From contig JAKOQD010000238.1 in assembly GCA_029778515.1 (NCBI GenBank), positions 1 through 18,725 on the forward strand: a DNA stretch of 18,725 bases, given 5' to 3'. The notes beneath the pieces were generated by a model. The model did no database searches and was not told the origin of the DNA. It worked only from the letters and a program-made list of their open reading frames with translations. Positions 6,781 to 13,913 of the stretch are shown here, one piece after another (within the stretch, counting starts at the first letter, position 1; each line of letters begins with the position of its first letter). A program made the translations under genes and the position numbers. Origin of the DNA: Actinomycetes bacterium (GTDB taxonomy: Bacteria; Actinomycetota; Actinomycetes; Propionibacteriales; Propionibacteriaceae).

Positions 6781-7360
6781 TCCTAGACCCGGATCACCAC
6801 CTACCTAGGCATCTTCACCGGTCAGATTCCGGCCAAGCAGTACTTCGCGCTCTGGCGCACGTTCCCGGAGACCTGCGACTGGTCCTGGCCCGAATCGCAG
6901 CCGGTGGGGGAGACCCGTACCTACCTCGGGCTGGACGCTTACGAGGGCGCCTATCGCTATCGAGGCATGCGGATCGTGCCTGGCTGGGGCGGCAGCAGGT
7001 TTGAGGAATTGATGCCGGACGTGTTCGTGCCCGAGGCGAAGTGGGCGCCCCGCTCCTGGAGAGTGAACCATCCGCTGCACGTGCGCGCCCAGCGTGAGCA
7101 CGGGCTACTGGAGGCCGGCTACGGCATCTGGGGATTCTCGCCGTCCTCGAACCCGGCCGGTGGCTACCGCGAGTACGGCGTGGACGCGCTCGGGCTCAAT
7201 CCGGAGGGCTACTTCTCCGAGCAGGAAAGCACCAACGTGGACGACGGCTTCGGCACCTGCCGGACGGGCGTGAACCCGACACCGACGTTCGGGGACGGGG
7301 TGGCCACCCCGCACGCGTCCTTCCTGGCCGTGCTCTACGAGCCTCGTCAGGCCCACGCCA
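6766..7360 (+). pseudogene. Glycoamylase-family (GH144-like) enzyme, remnant
   Basis: Frame 1 encodes the glycoamylase (PF10091) core: TTYLGIFTGQIPA, TFPETCDWSWPE, YRGMRIVPGWGG, LMPDVFVPE, WAPRSW, NHPLHVRAQ.EHGL, GFSPSSNPAGGYREYGVD and GVATPHASFLAVLYEPR. This family includes endo-beta-1,2-glucanases. The N-terminal half is missing, and a TAG at 6784-6786 stands where the family pattern suggests a tyrosine (TAC to TAG). Downstream the frame runs without a break into a GH3 sequence near 7350, so the C-terminal part is lost too. No good start codon or ribosome site precedes it. Pseudogene by deletion and nonsense mutation. Confidence 0.85.
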
Positions 7361-8861
7361 ACCTGCAGTTGCTGGCCGAGCTGGCCCCGCACGGCATCCC
7401 GGTGACCGTCTCCACCGACCCCAGGCGCTCGTTCTTCGAGAACGCCGGGGCTTCGTTCACGGCCCGCGGGCTGCCCCAATGGCCGGAGCCGATCGGGCTG
7501 GCCGCGCTGCACGATCCTGAGCTGGTTCGCCGGTTCGCCGAGATCGTGAACGCCGAATACCGGGCGCTGGGGATTCGCGCTGCGCTGCACCCGACCGTGG
7601 ACCTGGCCACCGAGCCACGTTGGGCGCGGATCGCCGGCGCCTTCGGCCAGGATCCCGAGCTGGTCACCGAGCTGTCGCTGGCCTAGCTGGAAGGCCTGCA
7701 GCAGGGTCCGGTCGGACGCACCAGCGTCGCCTGCACCACCAAGCATTTTCCCGGCGGCGGCCCGCAGGCCGGCGGCGAAGACGCGCACTTCCCGTACGGA
7801 CGCGAGCAGGTCTACCCGTCCGGGCACTTCGCCGACCACCTGCGTCCGTTCCCGGCACTGATCGCAGCCGGAACGTCCGCGGTCACGCCCTACTACGGCA
7901 TGCCGATCGGGCTGGAGATCGACGGCGAGGCGATCGAGCCGGTCGGCTTCGGCTACAACCGGCAGATCCTGACCGGGCTGCTCCGCGAACGGCTCGGCTT
8001 CGAAGGCGTGATCTGCACCGACTGGGAGCTCGTCAACGACAACCACGTCGGTGACCAGGTGCTGCCGGCGCGGGCGTGGGGAGTCGAGCACCTCGACCCG
8101 TCCGGACGGATGGAGCGCATCCTCGAAGCTGGCGCCGACCAGTTCGGCGGCGAGGAATGCGTCGAGCTGCTGCTCGGGCTGTTCGAGTCGGGCCGCGTCC
8201 CAGAGGCCAGGCTCGACGAGTCCGTGCGCCGGCTGCTGGCGGTCAAGTTCGACCTCGGCCTGTTCGACAACCCATTCGTGGACGAGGATGTCGCTGAGCA
8301 GGTGGTCGGACGTGGCGACTACCTGGCGGCCGGGCTTCGGGCCCAGTCGGAGTCGGTGACCGTCCTGACAAACGCAGGCTTGCTGCCGCTCGCCGGGGGG
8401 CTGCGGATCTAGGCTTGGGGCTGGCAGCCGACGAGGTCGGCCTCGACTATGAGGTTGTGGAAACGCCGGATTCGGCCGACGTCGCGATCGTTCGGTTGCC
8501 GGCGCCGTTCGAGTCACGCTCGGACCTGTTCCTGGAGGCCTGGTTCCACCAGGGTTCGCTGGAGTTTCCACCCGGATTGATCGTGCGGCTGGCCCGGATC
8601 GCGGCGCATTGCCCGCTGCTGGTGGACGTGACCTGCGACCGTCCGGCGGTGCTGACGCCGCTGCTGGACGTGGCTGCCGCGATCACGGTGAGCTACGGCA
8701 CCGGCGGCGGCGCCTACTTCGATGCGGTGACCGGGCGGGTGCCGCCCCGCGGCCGGCTGCCGTTCGACCTGCCCAGGTCGATGGCCGATGTCCGCACACA
8801 CCCGGAGGACCAGCCAGGCTTCGACGACCCGCTGTTCGCGTTCGGCCACGGGCTCGGCTGA
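7345..8861 (+). pseudogene. Glycoside hydrolase family 3 beta-glucosidase, remnant
   Basis: Reads as an actinobacterial GH3 enzyme lacking about its first 100 residues. Visible motifs are GIPVTVSTDPRRSFFEN, QWPEPIGLAAL, ALHPTVDLATEPRWARI, TKHFPGGGPQ, the TDW segment with the likely nucleophile Asp (about 8020), ARAWGVEHL, and a C-terminal LPFDLPRSMADV and FAFGHGL. A TAG at 7684-7686 interrupts the frame where a tyrosine is expected (LA-Y-LEG). A second TAG at 8410-8412 follows LRI, and a one-base loss in the G-run at about 8418-8424 moves the tail to frame 3. GH3 enzymes release glucose from beta-glucosides, and the GH144-like neighbour suggests beta-1,2-linked substrates. Non-functional. Confidence 0.87.
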
Positions 8862-8902
8862 CGGTGACCCAGCTCTTCGAGCCGGCTGTCTGAGGGCTGC
8901 AA

Positions 8903-8908
8903 TAGGCT
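8903..8908 (+). promoter_or_regulatory. -10 box of leaderless CoA-ester lyase gene
   Basis: TAGGCT, 7 nt before GTG 8916, the same hexamer and spacing as at dapA. No Shine-Dalgarno sequence is present. Confidence 0.6.
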
Positions 8909-8915
8909 GGGGCCT

Positions 8916-9857
8916 GTGACCATCAACCGCGCCGCGCCCCGCCGCACGATCCTGGCCGTCCCGGGTTCGTCCGACCGCTTCATCGAGAAGGCCCGGACGC
9001 TGGCTGTGGACGCGCTCTTCCTCGATCTGGAGGACGCCGTCGCGCCGGCCGTGAAGGTCGAGTCGCGGCAGCGGATCGCCGCTGCGCTGAACAGCGGTGC
9101 CGGCTTCGCGGCCGGTCTGGTCACCGTCCGCGTGAACGGCTGGGAGAGCCCGTGGACCTACGGTGACCTGATCGAGGTGGTCTCTTCGGCCGGCGCGCGG
9201 ATCGACGCGCTGGTGCTGCCGAAGACCCAGTCGGCCGCCCAGGTGCAGGCGCTTGACCTGCTGCTCACCCAGGTTGAGCACAACGCGGGCCTGCCGGTGG
9301 GCCGGATCTCGCTCGAGGTGCAGATCGAGGACGCAGTCGGCCTCCTGCATGTGAACGAGATCGCAGCGGCCAGTCCCCGGCTGGCCAGCCTGGTCTTCGG
9401 TCCGGGCGACTTCATGGCGAGCCTCGGCATGGGCGGGCTGAACGTCGGCGCCCAACCGGACGGGTATCCGGCGGACGCCTTCCACCATGTGCTGATGTCG
9501 ATCCTCGTGGCCGCCCGCGCGCACGGGTTGCAGGCGATCGACGGCCCGTTCGTCGCGATCCGGGACGTGCCCGGCTTCCGGCGTTCGGCCGAGTTGAGCG
9601 CCGCTCTGGGCTACGACGGGAAATGGGTACTACACCCGGCACAGGTGGACGCGGGCAACGAGATCTACTCGCCCAAAGCCGCCGACTTCGAACGCGCGCA
9701 GCGAATCAGCGCCGCCTACGCCGAAGCCACCGCATTGGCCGGCGGAGCGGTGGGCGCGATCGTGGTGGACGATGAGATGGTCGATGAGGCCGGCGTTAAG
9801 CTGGCTGCCGCAATCCTGGCCCGCGGGCGGGCCGCCGGAATGGAGGAGAGCCGATGA
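8916..9857 (+). CDS. HpcH/HpaI-CitE family CoA-ester lyase
   Basis: A 313-aa TIM-barrel protein of the CitE / malyl-CoA lyase family, which cleaves or forms C-C bonds in acyl-CoA or citryl esters with Mg2+. Visible motifs are FLDLEDAVAP at about 35-44, VRVNG at 71-75 with the arginine that binds the carboxylate, a lysine in LPKT at 103, LEVQIEDA..L at about 133-143 and FGPGDF at 161-166 with a metal-binding Asp. Length is normal for actinobacterial stand-alone members, and the citrate lyase alpha and gamma genes are absent, so a malyl-, citramalyl- or methylmalyl-CoA-type substrate is likelier than citrate. GTG is chosen by the -10 box 7 nt upstream. Its TGA overlaps the next ATG (ATGA). Confidence 0.85.
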   Translation: MTINRAAPRRTILAVPGSSDRFIEKARTLAVDALFLDLEDAVAPAVKVESRQRIAAALNSGAGFAAGLVTVRVNGWESPWTYGDLIEVVSSAGARIDALVLPKTQSAAQVQALDLLLTQVEHNAGLPVGRISLEVQIEDAVGLLHVNEIAAASPRLASLVFGPGDFMASLGMGGLNVGAQPDGYPADAFHHVLMSILVAARAHGLQAIDGPFVAIRDVPGFRRSAELSAALGYDGKWVLHPAQVDAGNEIYSPKAADFERAQRISAAYAEATALAGGAVGAIVVDDEMVDEAGVKLAAAILARGRAAGMEESR

Positions 9858-10669
9858 GCCAGCCAGCCGTGAAGATGAGCAGCCTGTTCAAGCTGGAGTA
9901 CCCGCAGTCGGTGGGTGTCTTCAACACCTACGACGAGGCCCAACAGGTGGTCGACCACCTCGCCGATTCCCGATTCCCGGTGGAGAACCTTTGCATCGTC
10001 GGGACAGATCTGCGCTCGATCGAACGCGTGCTCGGGCGGCGCAGCTGGGGGACGGTGATCGGTCAGGGCGTGCAGAGCGGCATCTCCACCGGCATCATGA
10101 TCGCGCTGCTGATGTGGCTGTTCATGCCGAGCCAGAACGTACTGCTGATGACCGCTTACGCGCTGGTGATCGGCATCGTGGTCGGCATCGTGATGGCCGC
10201 GCTGATGTACTGGATGAGCCAGGGCAAGCGTGACTTCACCTCGGTCTCGCAGACCGTCGCCACCAAGTACGAGCTCCTGGCCGAGCACAAGGTGTCCGGC
10301 CAGGCCCGCGAGCTGATCGCCAACATGCCCGGCGCCAGAGCCGCCGCGTTCAACCCGGCCGGTGCTCAGGCCAGCGCGCAGACCGCTCCGCCGCAGCCGG
10401 GATACGAACCGGTCGGCTACCCACAAGGGCCTGGATACGGCCAGCACCCCTACGGCGGGCAGCCGTACCCGCAGCAGTACGGCGGCCAGCCCTACCCGCA
10501 GCAGCCCTACCAGCCCCAGCCCTACCCGCAGCCGCCGGGCGGATACCACCCGTCCGGCCCGGGCCAGTACGGGGCGCCGGACGTGGGCGCGGTGCCGCAA
10601 CAGAGCGCGCCCATGCCCGCTGAGCCGACCCAGCCCGGCGAGGCGAAGCCGAACCGTCCGGCCGAGTAG
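9854..10669 (+). CDS. General stress protein 17M-like membrane protein with PQY-rich tail
   Basis: A 271-aa protein. Residues about 15-60 form a GSP17M-like domain (VGVFNTYDEAQQVVDHLADSRFPVENLCIVG.DL), followed by two membrane helices (about 73-91 and 96-120) and a cytosolic stretch to about 165. The tail (about 175-271) is rich in Pro, Gln, Tyr and Gly with repeats of GGQPYPQQ, likely disordered. Annotators often call such proteins magnesium transporters, which the sequence does not support. The ATG overlaps the stop of the lyase gene by 4 nt, so the two are translationally coupled. Function is unknown; a stress-related membrane role is an inference from the family name only. A strong bidirectional hairpin follows. 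Confidence 0.8.
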   Translation: MSQPAVKMSSLFKLEYPQSVGVFNTYDEAQQVVDHLADSRFPVENLCIVGTDLRSIERVLGRRSWGTVIGQGVQSGISTGIMIALLMWLFMPSQNVLLMTAYALVIGIVVGIVMAALMYWMSQGKRDFTSVSQTVATKYELLAEHKVSGQARELIANMPGARAAAFNPAGAQASAQTAPPQPGYEPVGYPQGPGYGQHPYGGQPYPQQYGGQPYPQQPYQPQPYPQPPGGYHPSGPGQYGAPDVGAVPQQSAPMPAEPTQPGEAKPNRPAE

Positions 10670-10680
10670 CCGCAACACGC

Positions 10681-10728
10681 ACAAGGTGGACTGAACTCGT
10701 CGACCACGACGATTTCAGTCCACCTTGT
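10681..10728. terminator. Bidirectional hairpin terminator
   Basis: ACAAGGTGGACTGAA (10681-10695) pairs perfectly over 15 bp with TTCAGTCCACCTTGT (10714-10728). The 18-nt loop contains a further TCGT/ACGA pairing. It stands between the convergent ends of the stress-protein gene (stop at 10669) and the tryptophan synthase gene (stop at 10758) and can serve both strands. Confidence 0.88.
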
Positions 10729-10757
10729 TGGTTGAGGGCGGTGCCTGAGGCTGGAAT

Positions 10758-12074
10758 TCAGCTGTCGGCCATATTGCCGGCGAGGAACTCGGCGTAGGCC
10801 GGCAGGTCGAGCTGGCCCGAACCGGAGACGCCGATCACGATGACCGGCGACTCACCGGCCTCGGTCGCAGCGCGCGCCTGCGCGATGGCGCCGGCGATGG
10901 CGTGGTTCGACTCCGAGGCGGGCACGATGCCCTCGGCTCGGGCGAACAGCACGCCGGCCTGGAAAGCGTCCAACTGCTTGACCGCGATCGCGTCCAGCAG
11001 GCCCTCGTGGTAGCAGTGGCTGACCAGCGGGGACATGCCGTGGTAGCGCAGGCCGCCGGCGTGGACCGGGTCGGGGACGAAGTCCGGCCCGAGGCTGTAC
11101 ATCTTCAGCAGCGGCGTGAGGTGAGCAGTGTCGCCGAAGTCGTACTTGTACTCGCCCTCGGTGAGCGAAGGCGCGGCCTTCGGCTCGCAAGCCACGATCT
11201 TGGTCTCGGAGCGGCCCTCAAGGTTCTCCCGGATGAACGGGAAGCTGATCCCGGCCAGGTTGGAGCCACCGCCCGCGCACGCGAACAGGTAGTCGGCCGG
11301 ACGCTCGCCGAACAGCTTCAGCTGCAGCAGGGCTTCCTGGCCGATCACGGTCTGGTGCAGAGCGACGTGGTTCAGCACCGAACCGAGCGAGTAGCTGGCG
11401 TTCTCATCCTTCGCGGCCGCTTCGACGGCCTCCGAGATAGCCATGCCGAGCGAGCCGGTGGTGTCCGGGAACTGCTCGCGCAGTGCTAGTCCGGCCTCGG
11501 TCAACTCCGACGGGCTCGCGACAACCGAAGCGCCGAAGGTCTCCATCAGCACGTGCCGGTACGGCTTGCCCTCATAGCTTGAGCGCACCTGCCAGATGTC
11601 GCAGCTCAGGCCGAACACCTGGCAGGCAAACGCGAGCGCCGAACCCCACTGGCCGGCGCCGGTCTCGGTGGTCAGGCGGGAGCGACCGGCGAGCTTGTTG
11701 AAGTAGGCCTGCGGCACTGCCGAGTTGGTCTTGTGGCTGCCGACCGGGGACGCGCCTTCGTACTTGTAGTAGATGCGCGCGGTGGTACCGATGGCCCGCT
11801 CCAGCCGGTGCGCCCGGTAGAACGGCGACGGCCGCCACAGCCGGTAGATGTCATGCACTTCCTGCGGGATCTCGATCCAGCGCTCGGTGGAAGCTTCCTG
11901 TTCGATCAGGCCCATCGGGAACAGCGCAGCGAGGTCTTCGGGAACCAGGGGCTGCTGGGTGCCGGGGTGCAGGTGCGGGGGCGGCGGGGTCGGCAGGTCG
12001 GCAACGATGTTGTACCAGTGCGTGGGCATCTGGCTTTCATCGAGAACGACCTTCATCTGCTTCGGATCGGACAC
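10758..12074 (-). CDS. trpB: Tryptophan synthase beta chain, TrpB2 type
   Basis: A 438-aa fold-type II PLP enzyme that joins indole and serine to make tryptophan. The PLP lysine lies in GSHKTNSA (about K115), then ETGAGQWG at about 140, and the phosphate loop CAGGGSNLAG near 275. The long N-terminus (PTHWYNI.ADLP..PPP.LHPGT) is the mark of the TrpB2 class rather than the TrpB1 partner of TrpA; no trpA or other trp gene is near. TrpB2 proteins may salvage indole or work with a different alpha chain. GTG 12074 is preferred over GTG 12095 because GAAGGAG (12080-12086) sits 5 nt before it. A TAGAGT box (12123-12128) gives a leader of about 40 nt. Confidence 0.9.
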   Translation of the reverse strand: MSDPKQMKVVLDESQMPTHWYNIVADLPTPPPPHLHPGTQQPLVPEDLAALFPMGLIEQEASTERWIEIPQEVHDIYRLWRPSPFYRAHRLERAIGTTARIYYKYEGASPVGSHKTNSAVPQAYFNKLAGRSRLTTETGAGQWGSALAFACQVFGLSCDIWQVRSSYEGKPYRHVLMETFGASVVASPSELTEAGLALREQFPDTTGSLGMAISEAVEAAAKDENASYSLGSVLNHVALHQTVIGQEALLQLKLFGERPADYLFACAGGGSNLAGISFPFIRENLEGRSETKIVACEPKAAPSLTEGEYKYDFGDTAHLTPLLKMYSLGPDFVPDPVHAGGLRYHGMSPLVSHCYHEGLLDAIAVKQLDAFQAGVLFARAEGIVPASESNHAIAGAIAQARAATEAGESPVIVIGVSGSGQLDLPAYAEFLAGNMADS

Positions 12075-12079
12075 GCCTG

Positions 12080-12128
12080 CTCCTTCTCTGCTCACCTGGA
12101 AACGCCCCGCAGGGCAACGGAAACTCTA
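12080..12128 (-). promoter_or_regulatory. Promoter and Shine-Dalgarno of trpB2
   Basis: On the minus strand, TAGAGT (12123-12128) is a likely -10 box and GAAGGAG (12080-12086) a strong Shine-Dalgarno sequence 5 nt before GTG 12074. Unlike most single genes here, this one has a true leader of roughly 40 nt. Confidence 0.6.
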
Positions 12129-12146
12129 GGGCCCGCGCTCCAGTTC

Positions 12147-12221
12147 GGGACATTCCTGCCATTGGCTGGTCCTAACCCGCGGAATCGCCCACGACCACGC
12201 CACTGGCGCGAGGTCTGTCCC
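12147..12221 (+). repeat. 75-bp inverted-end element, copy C1
   Basis: Exactly 75 bp from GGGACATTCCTGCC (12147-12160) to GCGCGAGGTCTGTCCC (12206-12221). The right arm is more diverged than in the other copies, but an inner pairing of CCATTGGC-TGGTC with GACCACGCCACTGG lengthens the stem. First of a tandem pair, 24 bp before copy C2, in the 279-nt gap between pepP (stop side) and trpB2 (start side), both on the minus strand. Confidence 0.8.
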
Positions 12222-12245
12222 ATTCGGGTAACGGGTGGGCCAAAT

Positions 12246-12320
12246 GGGACAGACCTGCCGTCCGTTGGGGGCTGTCGCCGCCAACCCGTCTCTGGTTGCG
12301 ACTAGCGGCAGGTTTGTCCC
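12246..12320 (+). repeat. 75-bp inverted-end element, copy C2
   Basis: Exactly 75 bp from GGGACAGACCTGCCG (12246-12260) to GCGGCAGGTTTGTCCC (12305-12320). Arms pair with one G-A difference over the first 15 bases. The interior carries its own short stems (GTTGG/CCAAC and GTCGC/GCGAC) and does not resemble copy C1. Starts 24 bp after C1 ends. Confidence 0.87.
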
Positions 12321-12353
12321 GTTCTGCGAATGATCGGGTCAGCCGATCAAGAA

Positions 12354-13838
12354 TCAGCGCGCCCAAATCCCCGCGATCCAGGCCTCCACCGCGTCCGGAT
12401 CGCGCGGCAACTGGTTCGACAGGATCTCGGCGCCGTCGGCGGTGATCGCGATGTCGTCCTCGATCCGCACGCCGATGCCACGGAACTCCTCGGGCACCAG
12501 CAGGTCGGTGCTCTTGAAGTACAGCCCCGGCTCGACGGTGACGACCATGCCCGCCTTCAGCTCACCGTCGCGGTAGTTCTCCTGCCGGGCGCTCGCGCAG
12601 TCGTGCACGTCGAGCCCGAGGTGGTGGGACGTGCCGTGCACCATCCAGCGCCGATGGTGGCCGCCGGTCGCCGGGTCGAGGGATTCGGCCGCGCTCACCG
12701 GCAGCAGACCCCACTCTTCGAGGTATTGCGCGATCACCGCGATGGCGGCTGCGTGAATGTCAGCGAACTTCGCGCCCGGGCGGGCGGCGGCGATCCCTGC
12801 CTCTTGCGCGGCCAGGACCGCCTCGTAGACCTTGCGCTGGGTGGGACTGAAGGTGCCCGAGACCGGCAGGGTGCGGGTGATGTCCGCGGTGTAGAGCGAC
12901 TCGACCTCCACCCCCGCATCGAGCAGCAGCAGATCGCCCGGACGGATCTCGCCGTCGTTGCGAATCCAGTGCAGGGTGTTCGCGTGGTCACCGGACGCGG
13001 CGATCGTGTCGTAGCCGACCGCGTTGCCCAGGTGGCGGGCATGCAGTCCGAATACACCCTCCACCCAGCGCTCACCGCGGCCGCGACGGATCGCCTCGGG
13101 CAGATCGGCCACTACGGCCTCGAATCCGACCGCGGTGTCCGCGCAGGCCTGACGCAGTTGGTCGCGTTCGAACGCGTCCTTCACCAGCCGGGCCTCCGAA
13201 AGCGCCACCTCGAAGGCCGCGTCGGTCTCCTTCGCGACGATACCGGCTTCGATCCGCAGCGACTGGACGCGATCGGTGATCGCCTGGTCGGCCTCGGCCA
13301 GCAGCCGGACGCTGGTGGCGCCGAAGTTCTTGGCCAGCGCTGCGTCAAACTCCGAGATCGGTGCGCAGGACAAGCCGGTCAGCGCGGTCATCTCGGCCAG
13401 CGACTCGCGCATGCCCACCCACATCTCGCCGTAGCGGGAATCGGCGTAGAACTCCGGGTCAGTGCGCGGTGCCCGCGGCTTGAAGTAGAGCGTGGCCTCG
13501 TGGCCGGCGTCGGTCGGCTCAAGCACCAGAACGGCGTCCGGCTCACGATCGGCGCCCAGTCCGGTCAGCCACGCGAAGGCCGAATGCGGCCGGAACCGGT
13601 AGTCGGTGTCGTTGGCCCGCACCTTGAGGCCGCCGGCTGGGATCACCAGCCGTTCGCCGGGGAACGCCTCGGCCAACGCTCGCCGGTGCGCAGCCGCGGA
13701 CGCGATCGTGGCCAACGCCTTCGGAGCCTCGGCCGGGTTGTCCGCCCAGCCCTCGGGGATGAACGCCCGGAAAGCCTCCGAGAAGGGAGTCTGGCGGTTG
13801 GGCAAAGCGGCGGGTTCGGGTGCAGGCTGGTCGGTCAT
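12354..13838 (-). CDS. pepP: Xaa-Pro aminopeptidase (aminopeptidase P)
   Basis: A 494-aa cytosolic metallopeptidase of family M24B that removes the first residue from peptides with proline second. Residues about 40-185 form the aminopeptidase P N domain; the pita-bread catalytic domain follows. Dimetal ligands are visible: D307 in LLDAGVE, D319 in TADITRT, H405 in HGTSHHLGLDVHD, E436 in TVEPGLYF and E460 in VRIEDD. Length and domains are complete. ATG 13838 is preceded at 7 nt by TAGCAT and no Shine-Dalgarno sequence, so it is probably leaderless. It is divergent from the zinc-ribbon gene, sharing a 75-nt promoter region, and its 3' end faces the tandem repeat pair C1/C2. Confidence 0.93.
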   Translation of the reverse strand: MTDQPAPEPAALPNRQTPFSEAFRAFIPEGWADNPAEAPKALATIASAAAHRRALAEAFPGERLVIPAGGLKVRANDTDYRFRPHSAFAWLTGLGADREPDAVLVLEPTDAGHEATLYFKPRAPRTDPEFYADSRYGEMWVGMRESLAEMTALTGLSCAPISEFDAALAKNFGATSVRLLAEADQAITDRVQSLRIEAGIVAKETDAAFEVALSEARLVKDAFERDQLRQACADTAVGFEAVVADLPEAIRRGRGERWVEGVFGLHARHLGNAVGYDTIAASGDHANTLHWIRNDGEIRPGDLLLLDAGVEVESLYTADITRTLPVSGTFSPTQRKVYEAVLAAQEAGIAAARPGAKFADIHAAAIAVIAQYLEEWGLLPVSAAESLDPATGGHHRRWMVHGTSHHLGLDVHDCASARQENYRDGELKAGMVVTVEPGLYFKSTDLLVPEEFRGIGVRIEDDIAITADGAEILSNQLPRDPDAVEAWIAGIWAR

Positions 13839-13845
13839 GGCTGGA

Positions 13846-13851
13846 ATGCTA
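13846..13851 (-). promoter_or_regulatory. -10 box of leaderless pepP
   Basis: TAGCAT on the minus strand, 7 nt (TCCAGCC) before ATG 13838. No Shine-Dalgarno sequence. Confidence 0.6.
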
Positions 13852-13881
13852 TCCCCGTCGCTGGATGTCAGAACGGCACAC

Positions 13882-13908
13882 TAGAGTCGGGTGCACAACT
13901 CCAGGAGG
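13882..13908 (+). promoter_or_regulatory. Promoter and Shine-Dalgarno of zinc-ribbon gene
   Basis: TAGAGT (13882-13887) is a likely -10 box and AGGAGG (13903-13908) a strong Shine-Dalgarno sequence 5 nt before ATG 13914, giving a leader of about 20 nt. It is divergent from, and about 30 bp away from, the pepP -10 box. Confidence 0.6.
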
Positions 13909-13913
13909 CTCAG

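Noticed and set aside
7105..8571. A 488-codon minus-strand open frame across the GH3 remnant
   Set aside because: It mirrors the GC-rich codon pattern of the plus-strand GH3 sequence and has no recognisable motif. Clear GH3 homology is on the plus strand.
10007..10021. GGGACAGATCTGCGC inside the stress-protein gene, resembling an element left arm
   Set aside because: No TGTCCC 75 bp further on, and the bases are coding.
12147..12320. CRISPR array
   Set aside because: Only two units, with imperfect inverted rather than identical direct repeats, and no cas genes in the window.
12330..13913. A very long plus-strand open frame leading into the zinc-ribbon gene (775 codons in all)
   Set aside because: The first 528 codons are antisense to pepP, whose catalytic motifs are complete on the minus strand. 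The real gene starts at 13914, with a perfect Shine-Dalgarno sequence.
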